Translations under genes and position numbers: made by a program | Shown here: positions 58,034 to 64,000 of the stretch, one piece after another | Position numbering within the stretch: the stretch's first letter is position 1 | Layout: each line of letters begins with the position of its first letter | The notes under the pieces: generated by a model | What the model was told of the DNA's origin: nothing | The model's input: the letters and a program-made list of their open reading frames with translations, nothing else | Databases searched by the model: none | Assembly: GCA_016706225.1 (NCBI GenBank) | Contig: JADJKB010000022.1 | Coordinates: 372,001-436,000 of the forward strand | Origin: Myxococcales bacterium | GTDB taxonomy: Bacteria > Myxococcota_A > Polyangia > Polyangiales > Polyangiaceae | Reading direction: 5' to 3' | Length of the DNA: 64,000 bases

Positions 58034-58618
58034 ATGGCAATTCGCAAGATCGCTCAGATGGGCGATCCAGTCTTGCGCCGGCGGGCAAAAGAGGTTCCAC
58101 CAGCCGAGCTCGCATCGCAGCGCGTGCAGATGTTGATCGACGACATGATCGAGACCATGCGCGACGCCGATGGCGCGGGAATAGCTGCTCCTCAAGTGCA
58201 CGAATCACTGCGCATCTCGGTGATCGAGGTCACCCAGAACCCCCGCTACCCCGACTTTCCAGGCATCCCCTTCACGATACTGGTTAATCCATTGGTCGAA
58301 CCCCTCGTGGCGACAGAGCCGCTGGCAGATGCCGACGCCATCGTGATGTACGAGGGCTGCCTCTCGGTCAACGGCGTGCGTGGGCAGGTTCGGCGTCCGC
58401 GAAGGGTGCGCGTGAGCGGGCTCGATCGCATGGGTCGTCCGCAGGAATTCACCTGGGAGGGTGTACCCGCCGCGGTGGTCCAGCACGAGACCGATCACCT
58501 CGACGGTGTTTTGTTCGTCGATCGCGTCGTGCCGCGGACGCTGACGTTCCTTCGGGAATACGACCGCTACGTCCCGCGCGAGCTGCGCATGGTCGACGGC
58601 GTCGAGCTCGACGACTGA
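58034..58618 (+). CDS. def: Peptide deformylase
   Basis: 194-residue enzyme that removes the formyl group from nascent N-terminal fMet. Motif 1 GAGIAAPQ (47-54), motif 2 EGCLS (107-111, metal-binding Cys109), and motif 3 QHETDHLDG (metal His151 and His155, catalytic Glu152) are all present. Metal-dependent hydrolase of the cytosol, standard length with a slightly longer C-terminus (RYVPRELRMVDGVELDD). Genes for transformylase (fmt) and rRNA methylase (rsmB) that often accompany def are not in view. Confidence 0.95.
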   Translation: MAIRKIAQMGDPVLRRRAKEVPPAELASQRVQMLIDDMIETMRDADGAGIAAPQVHESLRISVIEVTQNPRYPDFPGIPFTILVNPLVEPLVATEPLADADAIVMYEGCLSVNGVRGQVRRPRRVRVSGLDRMGRPQEFTWEGVPAAVVQHETDHLDGVLFVDRVVPRTLTFLREYDRYVPRELRMVDGVELDD

Positions 58619-58720
58619 AAGCGCGAGAAAAACGCCCCTCGTCCGCGCTTGCCTCGCCGAGGGAAGGGCCTGCTACGATGGCCCGCCCGAACGCGCAGCT
58701 GTTCCGGCTGCCCCTCGACC

Positions 58721-60406
58721 ATGAGACCCAATCCCGGCGACGTCATCGGCGGCAAGTTCCGCATCATCCGCATGATCGGCGACGGCGGCATGGGCGCGGT
58801 GTACGAGGCGCGCCACGAGGTGCTCGGCACGAGTGTCGCCCTCAAGTTCCTGCACACCGAGCTCGCGCGCCGGCAGGGACTGGCCACGCGCTTCCTGCAA
58901 GAGGCGCGCGTCTCGGCCAGCATTCAGAGCCCGCACGTGACCAAGGTCACGGACGTCGAGCAGACCGCCGACGGAACTCCGTACCTGGTGATGGAGCTCC
59001 TGAGCGGTGAGTCGCTGCAGCAGCTGCTCGATCGTCAGCGCAAGCTTCCGAAGGATCAAGCCATCGATTTTGCGCTGCAGATCCTGTCAGGGCTCGAGGC
59101 CGCGCACGCGCTCGGTGTCGTGCACCGAGACCTGAAACCGGACAACGTGTTCATCACGCCGAGCACCGGCGGTCCGGTGTGCAAGCTGCTCGACTTCGGT
59201 ATCGCGAAGCTGCGGCAGACCAACGACTACAACAAGGGACTGACACGCCCCGGCGCCTTGATGGGCACCCCCGAGTACATGTCGCCGGAGCAACTGTACT
59301 CTGCCGACCGCGTCGATCACCGCGCGGATCTGTACTCGATTGGCGTGCTGTTGTTCGAGATGCTCGCGGGGGAACGGCCAGCGATCGGCGAGGACGCGGC
59401 CGCCATCGTCGGCAACGTGATGGCGGGCAAGGTCAAGCGCCTCGACGAGCTCGACAAGAGTTTGCCAGCCGAGCTGGTTCAGGCCGTCCACCGGGGCATC
59501 GATCCGGACAAAGGGCGACGCTTCCAGAGCGCCGTCGACATGCGCAGCGCCCTGGCTGCGTTCGCGGGTCAGCTGTCTCACGCGGGCAAACTCGCGGCCA
59601 CACCAGTCCCGGCTGGAGTATCGGGCCTGCCTCCGCCACCGGATGCGGACACGAGCAAGGTTGCGGAGCCGGCCAAGCCGCCCATCACCGCAGACGAACC
59701 GGCGCCGGAGCCCGCGAAACCAGGAGTTGCCCCGACGCTGCCACCCGACGACGAGCCCGCAGCCGGTGGTAGCCCGCCCACCGTGGGTGACATGCCCGCT
59801 CAGAACATGCCGCCGCACGGCAGCACACAAGAGGCGAGCAAAGATCTGATCGCGAACATCGCCGCACAGAACGCGGCCGCGCAGGCGGTCACTGCTCAAC
59901 CGAACCCGGCCCCTTATGGCCGTGCTGCACCGCAGCCTGGGCCGTATCCACCGCAGCATTTTCCGCCACCGGTAGCCAGAAAGAGCAGCGGTGGCGGCAG
60001 CGGTGTGATCCTCGCGCTGCTCGGCGGCTTGTTGGTGATCGGTGCCATCGTGGGCGGCATCATCTGGGTGCGTCAGAACAAGGACGACTCGCCCAAAGAT
60101 CAGCCGCTCGGCTTCGGGACCCAGGCGCCCCCGACCACCGTCACAGGCCAGGGCACCTTCAACGACAAGCCGCCCGACGTTCCGCAAAATCCGCCGCCGG
60201 TCGACCCTGGCCCCGGACCCAAACCAACGGCCACCGGCGGGCCCGTGAAACCAAAACCCAAGGACGCGGGCGCCGACGCTGCCGGCGGGCAGGACGCGGG
60301 CGGGCAGATGCCGTGGCCGTTCCCGGTGCCGAGCAACATGCCACCGCTGCCCCCGTTTCCGACCATTCCTATCCCCGTTTGGCCGCCGCCCGCGAGCAGT
60401 CAGTGA
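58721..60406 (+). CDS. Ser/Thr protein kinase with extracytoplasmic Pro-rich tail
   Basis: 561-residue kinase; ATG at 58721. Hanks motifs: IGDGGMGAVYEA (19-30), Lys42, HRDLKPDN (135-142, catalytic Asp137), DFG (158-160), GTPEYMSPEQL. After the kinase a long Pro/Ala-rich linker (about 290-420) leads to one membrane helix (GVILALLGGLLVIGAIVGGIIWV, about 428-450) and a Pro-rich extracytoplasmic tail (PPPVDPGPGPKP, FPTIPIPVWPPP) with no globular domain. It is coupled to the double-ACT gene: that gene's GTG start lies inside its stop (60403-60406). Confidence 0.88.
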   Translation: MRPNPGDVIGGKFRIIRMIGDGGMGAVYEARHEVLGTSVALKFLHTELARRQGLATRFLQEARVSASIQSPHVTKVTDVEQTADGTPYLVMELLSGESLQQLLDRQRKLPKDQAIDFALQILSGLEAAHALGVVHRDLKPDNVFITPSTGGPVCKLLDFGIAKLRQTNDYNKGLTRPGALMGTPEYMSPEQLYSADRVDHRADLYSIGVLLFEMLAGERPAIGEDAAAIVGNVMAGKVKRLDELDKSLPAELVQAVHRGIDPDKGRRFQSAVDMRSALAAFAGQLSHAGKLAATPVPAGVSGLPPPPDADTSKVAEPAKPPITADEPAPEPAKPGVAPTLPPDDEPAAGGSPPTVGDMPAQNMPPHGSTQEASKDLIANIAAQNAAAQAVTAQPNPAPYGRAAPQPGPYPPQHFPPPVARKSSGGGSGVILALLGGLLVIGAIVGGIIWVRQNKDDSPKDQPLGFGTQAPPTTVTGQGTFNDKPPDVPQNPPPVDPGPGPKPTATGGPVKPKPKDAGADAAGGQDAGGQMPWPFPVPSNMPPLPPFPTIPIPVWPPPASSQ

Positions 60407-61158
60407 GCGCCGAACAGGTGTCGAAGAAGGCGCCGTCGCCCGACTACGTCCGCGAGTTTGCTGCGAGCATGCCGCGCGCATATCGCACGGCGTACGGCGA
60501 GGTCGCGATTGCCGAACACGCGGGGGTGGCGTTGCGGCGCGGCGACAGAGCGGCCAACGTCGAGTTGCTCGAGCACACCCACGGCGCTCCCGGAGTGTTG
60601 TGTGTCGTCGCCGATGACCGACCGGGCCTGCTCGCGACGCTGAGCGCCGCGTTCGTGTTGACGAACCTGGACGTCAGCGGTGCGGCAGCCCACACGCGCA
60701 AGACCTCTGGCGGTCGCCAGGAAGCCATCGATCTCTTCTGGGTGCGTTATTCGGATCCCAGTAAACGCTCCGAACGAATCACGCCGGACGCGATCCCGCA
60801 GGTCCTCCAGGTCCTGACGGATCTGCTCGAGGGCAGAGTCGATCGCGAGGTCGCCTCGCGACGCGCGGGCAAACCCGCCGCCAAGGCCAGCGAGACCACG
60901 GTCCGCTTCGTGGAAAATTCCGAGGGAGATCTGGCGACCCTCGAGGTCGAGACCGACGACCGCTCGGGCCTGCTCCTGGCGCTGTCGCAAGCGTTGTTCG
61001 AGCAGAAGGTGCAGATCGTCGAGTCGGCCGTGAAGACCGAGGGCTCCCGGGTGCTCGACCGCTTCGTGATCTTCGAGCTCGACGGCAAGCCGATCCAACC
61101 CGACCGGCGGCTACAGATCCAGGTCGCGGTACTGTCGGCCATTCAGCTTGGCAGCTGA
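60403..61158 (+). CDS. Double ACT-domain regulatory protein
   Basis: 251-residue protein, GTG start at 60403 overlapping the kinase stop as GTGA. Two ACT domains: first about residues 65-145 (CVVADDRPGLLATLSAAFVLTNLDVSGAA), second about 177-250 (LEVETDDRSGLLLALSQALFEQKVQIVESAV). D-D-R-P/S-G-L-L is the ACT signature (as in GlnD). The protein has no catalytic domain, unlike GlnD, so it probably binds an amino acid or similar metabolite and signals to a partner, plausibly the coupled kinase. Cytoplasmic. N-terminal 60 residues with no recognisable fold. Confidence 0.85.
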   Translation: MSAEQVSKKAPSPDYVREFAASMPRAYRTAYGEVAIAEHAGVALRRGDRAANVELLEHTHGAPGVLCVVADDRPGLLATLSAAFVLTNLDVSGAAAHTRKTSGGRQEAIDLFWVRYSDPSKRSERITPDAIPQVLQVLTDLLEGRVDREVASRRAGKPAAKASETTVRFVENSEGDLATLEVETDDRSGLLLALSQALFEQKVQIVESAVKTEGSRVLDRFVIFELDGKPIQPDRRLQIQVAVLSAIQLGS

Positions 61159-61257
61159 AGTGCTCGTCGCCCGGGGCTCGCGCGGTGAACGGTGCTCAGC
61201 CGCTTGTGTCTGTCATGCGCCAAGCCGGCGCGCCCTGTTTCGACTACAATCCCGCGC

Positions 61258-62454
61258 ATGGGCCGCGACATCCGCGAGTGGTTCGACTGGTTGGTGGACG
61301 GCGCCCCTGGCGCCACCAACCCGGTCGACCTGCTCGGTCGCCTCTGGCCCGGAGTGGCAGCTGCCGGCATCCCCATCGACCGCGCGGTCGCCTTCGTGCG
61401 CACGCTCCACCCGCACATCATGGGCCGGAGCTTTCGCTGGCGACCCGGGACCCCAATCGAGGTGGGCGAAGCGCCCCACGCGATCCTCACGAGCGGCGAG
61501 TATGCCGCAAGCCCCGTCGCTCGAGTTTGTGGGACCGGCGAGCTGTTCCGCGAACGACTGAACACCGGCACTGACCAACGTGCCCCCGTCTTGAAGGCCC
61601 TCGCCGCCGAGGGCATGACCGACTACCTGGGCATCCCGCTAAAATTCATGAACGGGACCGTTCACGCCGTCACCTTCGCTTCGGCCAACCCTGCAGGCTT
61701 CGCTGACGAGGACGTGGCAGCGCTGACCGAGATTGCTCGCCCACTCGCCCGCGTTGCAGAGATCCTCGCGCTGAGCCGGACCGCGGTGAACTTGCTCAAC
61801 ACCTACGTCGGGCGCAACGCCGGCGAGCGCATCTTGCGCGGGCACATCCAGCGGGGTGACACCGACAGCATCCGCTGCGTGATCTGGTTCTCCGATCTGC
61901 GAGGCTTCACCAGCATGTCGGACAGCATGGAGCCCGCGCGGCTCATTCGCACGCTGAACGAGTTCTTCGACTGCCAGGTGCCGGCCATCGAGCGCCACGG
62001 CGGGGAGGTGCTCAAATTCATGGGCGACGGCATGCTGGCCATATTTCCGGTGGGGGACGAGGCGCCGAACGTCGCGGCGGGCAAAGCCCTGGAGGCGTCG
62101 AACGAGGCGTTCGATGCACTCGCGAAGTTGAACCAAGCCCGGCTCGCGCGCGGGGACCCTGCGCTCCGGTTTGGCCTGGCGTTGCACGTCGGCGACGTCG
62201 CGTACGGCAACATCGGCGGCGCGAACCGCCTCGATTTCACCTGCATCGGCCCTGCGATCAACCTCGCGGCCCGCATCGAGTCGCTCTCGGGCAAGCTCGG
62301 AACGGCGCGACTTCTGAGCGGCGCCATGGCGCGCCTCGTGGGGCGAGAGGTGCGGTCGCTCGGCGAGCACGAGCTGAAGGGGGTCGCCGGAAAACAGCTC
62401 GTCTACGAGCTGGCGTTGTCCGGCGAAGCAGCGCCCGAACGCCAAGTCGACTGA
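61258..62454 (+). CDS. Class III nucleotide cyclase with N-terminal sensor domain
   Basis: 398-residue protein; ATG at 61258, upstream in-frame start not supported. Residues about 30-190 form a GAF-like sensor (VCGTGELFRERLN, FMNGTVHAVTFASANPAGF). The cyclase domain begins WFSDLRGFTSMSD (metal Asp213) and continues with GGEVLKFMGDGMLAIF (metal Asp257), LHVGDVAYGNIGGANRLDFTCIGPAINLAARIE, LGEHELKGVAGKQLVYEL. Canonical class III fold; the residue set is consistent with adenylate cyclase but guanylate cyclase cannot be excluded. cAMP signalling joins c-di-GMP and Ser/Thr kinases in this region. Confidence 0.85.
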   Translation: MGRDIREWFDWLVDGAPGATNPVDLLGRLWPGVAAAGIPIDRAVAFVRTLHPHIMGRSFRWRPGTPIEVGEAPHAILTSGEYAASPVARVCGTGELFRERLNTGTDQRAPVLKALAAEGMTDYLGIPLKFMNGTVHAVTFASANPAGFADEDVAALTEIARPLARVAEILALSRTAVNLLNTYVGRNAGERILRGHIQRGDTDSIRCVIWFSDLRGFTSMSDSMEPARLIRTLNEFFDCQVPAIERHGGEVLKFMGDGMLAIFPVGDEAPNVAAGKALEASNEAFDALAKLNQARLARGDPALRFGLALHVGDVAYGNIGGANRLDFTCIGPAINLAARIESLSGKLGTARLLSGAMARLVGREVRSLGEHELKGVAGKQLVYELALSGEAAPERQVD

Positions 62455-62473
62455 CCCGCGCGCTCTCTCTGCC

Positions 62474-63166
62474 TCACCTGAGGTCGTCACCCTCGGCGAC
62501 GCGATTCAGGAAGTGCGGCTCCGTTCCGACCCGCGCCAGCGCAGCCGCGAGGGTCGTGTTCGTGGTCGAGCGGTAGCGCTGAGCGGCGCGGCGCGCGCCA
62601 AACAGGCTCGCGACGGACAGCCCAACATCCACGACACTCGCCCCGATTCGTTCTCCCAGACGTCCGTCGTCGCGATCGGCACCCGTGATGAACGACGGGC
62701 GCACCAGGGTGAACGGGAGGCCACTCTCTCGGAGCTCACGCTCGATGCGGGCACGAACCGCGAGATAGGGATTCTTCGTGGCCGGCGCGGCACCCACGCT
62801 CGAGAGATAGACAAAACGCGGCTGGGGGTCAGCGTGTTTGGCTGCGGTGAGCAACAACGCCGTGAGTGCGTAGTCGACGCTCTCGTAGTCGTCCTTGCCA
62901 GCCGACGCACGTCCGCGCGCTCGAGTCGTGCCGAGCAGCGCGTAGACGACACTCGGGCTCAGCCGTTGCAGCGTCTCTGCCATGCGCTCCGGCTCCCAGA
63001 CCGTGGTGTCGACCTCGGCACCCAGTGCCTCGAAGCGCGCCCTCCACTCGTCCAGACGCGACGAGTCCGGGCGAACGTGGGCGATCGGATGCCGTCCGCT
63101 CTCGGCGAGGATGCGCACCAGCTCCCGCCCTGTGTATCCCGTCGCGCCAGCCACGAACTCACTCAT
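62474..63166 (-). CDS. NAD(P)-binding epimerase/dehydratase-like protein
   Basis: 230-residue protein; ATG at 63166 overlaps the stop of the glycosyltransferase gene (ATGA). Begins EFVAGATGYTGRELV, the Rossmann G-x-T-G-x-x-G variant of atypical short-chain dehydrogenases; later RFVYLSSVGA (Ser motif), NPYLAVRARIERELRESGLPFTLVRPSFITG. The Tyr/Lys catalytic dyad is replaced by Y-x-x-x-R (YLAVRAR), typical of atypical SDR-like/NAD(P)H-binding proteins that do not act as classical reductases. Works next to a glycosyltransferase, so a role in a nucleotide-sugar or lipid step is possible. Confidence 0.75.
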   Translation of the reverse strand: MSEFVAGATGYTGRELVRILAESGRHPIAHVRPDSSRLDEWRARFEALGAEVDTTVWEPERMAETLQRLSPSVVYALLGTTRARGRASAGKDDYESVDYALTALLLTAAKHADPQPRFVYLSSVGAAPATKNPYLAVRARIERELRESGLPFTLVRPSFITGADRDDGRLGERIGASVVDVGLSVASLFGARRAAQRYRSTTNTTLAAALARVGTEPHFLNRVAEGDDLR

Positions 63167-64000
63167 GTGCGGTCCTCGATCGCCGAGCGGTAGACTTCGA
63201 GCGTTGCGCGGGCAGCTCGATCCCACGAGAAATCCCGAGTTCTCTGGGCACCCGCTCGGACCAGGCGCGTCCGGAGCGCGTCGTCTCGATCCAGAGCGTG
63301 GATCTTCCGCACCAGATCCGAGTGGTCGCTGGGATCGGCGTGCAGCGCAGCATCACCCGTCACCTCGAGCACCGCCGCAGCCGTCGAAGCCAGCACGGGC
63401 AGGCCAAAACCCATCGCCTCGAGCGCCGGCAGGCCGAATCCTTCGTAGCGCGAGGCGAACAGCAACATGCGCGCGTGAGTGTACAGAGTGAACAGGAGCT
63501 CGTCCGAGACGTGAGGGATGGTGACCACGAGCCGCGCGACCTCGGGACGGGCAAGCAGACGTTCCATCTCGCCATCGACTCGACTGAAGCGCCGCACGAG
63601 GACGAGTTTGTGGTCCGTGCGTGACCCCATGGCTTCGACGAAGGCACGCACCATGGCCGGGTGATTCTTGTAGGGCGAGCCCTGTCCGACGATCAGCGAG
63701 AACGCGGCACCCGGGGGGACCCATGGATCGAGCAGACTGCGAGCTCCTCCTCGTTCACTCCGGTGGCGCTCGGGATCGAAGCCGTGGTGAATCACGCTGA
63801 CTTTGTCGCGATGTTCCGGATACAGGCGTGCGATGGCGTCAGCGGTGGCCTGCGAGATGGCGATGATGCGGCGGGCGCCGCGGATCGAGCGCGCGAAGTT
63901 CGCCCGATACCAGACCCCGTTTGCCAGGCGCACCGGGACGAATGCAGAGGCGAGCGCAGGGGCCTCGACCCACATCAAGTCGTGAATGGTGACGACCCAC
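63163..64000 (-). CDS. Family 4 (GT-B) glycosyltransferase, N-terminus outside window
   Basis: Open reading frame from the right edge to the stop at 63163-63165. The visible part begins WVVTIHDLMWVEAPA, a sequence continuous across the window limit and typical of the N-terminal Rossmann domain of GT4 enzymes. Then ARRIIAISQATADAI, VIHHGFDPERH, LIVGQGSPYKNHPAMVRAF, and the donor-binding signature FASRYEGFGLPALEAMGFGLPVLAS with E-x7-E. Catalyses transfer of a sugar from an activated donor; acceptor unknown. It overlaps the SDR-like gene by four bases. Confidence 0.85.
   Translation of the reverse strand, partial: WVVTIHDLMWVEAPALASAFVPVRLANGVWYRANFARSIRGARRIIAISQATADAIARLYPEHRDKVSVIHHGFDPERHRSERGGARSLLDPWVPPGAAFSLIVGQGSPYKNHPAMVRAFVEAMGSRTDHKLVLVRRFSRVDGEMERLLARPEVARLVVTIPHVSDELLFTLYTHARMLLFASRYEGFGLPALEAMGFGLPVLASTAAAVLEVTGDAALHADPSDHSDLVRKIHALDRDDALRTRLVRAGAQRTRDFSWDRAARATLEVYRSAIEDRT

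Noticed and set aside
1..64000. tRNA, rRNA, riboswitch or replication origin
   Set aside because: No cloverleaf, rRNA signature, DnaA-box cluster or known riboswitch pattern could be found by eye.

Overview
The window is high-GC DNA, almost fully coding, that reads as a chromosomal segment of a myxobacterium (Myxococcota, most likely the Polyangiales/Sorangium side). The evidence is: many lipoproteins whose lipobox is followed by long Gly/Ser-rich linkers; eukaryote-type Ser/Thr kinases; an AgmX/PglI C-terminal domain protein; an FHA-GGDEF protein; MopE-like metal-binding repeats; and frequent GTG/TTG starts. No rRNA, tRNA, CRISPR array or transposase was found. The first gene (1-321) and the last (63163-64000) run off the window.

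Layout. 1-5.6 kb: envelope proteins (Gly-rich lipoproteins, a YCF48-like propeller, a CPBP protease, an M48 metalloprotease fused to a TerB-like domain, an alpha/beta hydrolase lipoprotein). 5.76-13.4 kb: a tightly overlapped six-gene operon for exported c-type cytochromes with beta-propellers (HzsA-like tetra-motif protein, small CX4CH lipoprotein, DUF4266, DUF3570, a lipoprotein, propeller plus di-haem protein), followed by a DCC-family redox protein. 13.9-22.9 kb: lipoproteins (one MopE-like with an 18-bp tandem repeat), a metallophosphoesterase, a second M48-TerB protein, a sulfatase-fold lipoprotein, FHA-GGDEF, AgmX/PglI and a hydrolase. 22.9-26.6 kb: leftward GH5-like lipoprotein, TVP38 membrane protein, Ser/Thr kinase with a 2TM domain.

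27.2-29.1 kb: a perfect 254-bp direct repeat flanks a 1387-bp block carrying a lipoprotein gene and an antitoxin/PIN pair whose toxin is truncated. The right repeat copy is the 3' end of an intact TPR-type lipoprotein gene and the left copy is its remnant. 28.9-34.7 kb: a leftward operon of three tandem DUF4139 paralogues and two TPR-type lipoproteins. 34.9-42.3 kb: an Hsp90-like GHKL ATPase translationally coupled to a 1880-residue protein that appears to start with a degenerate Hsp90-like module; this is the best candidate for an undescribed system here.

42.4-52.4 kb: a somatomedin-B-like Gly-rich lipoprotein, an HNH endonuclease, a FabH-type synthase, then a leftward run (thioredoxin, lipoprotein, GNAT-like protein, PPC-like lipoprotein, MBL hydrolase, family 2 glycosyltransferase). 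52.6-64 kb: DnaJ-domain membrane protein, hydrolase, lipoproteins, a ribbon-helix-helix-like regulator with phased operator-like repeats over its own start, a second FabH divergent from peptide deformylase, a Ser/Thr kinase coupled to a double-ACT protein, a class III nucleotide cyclase, an NAD(P)-binding epimerase-like protein and a family 4 glycosyltransferase.

Functions are from family recognition by eye; no database search was run.
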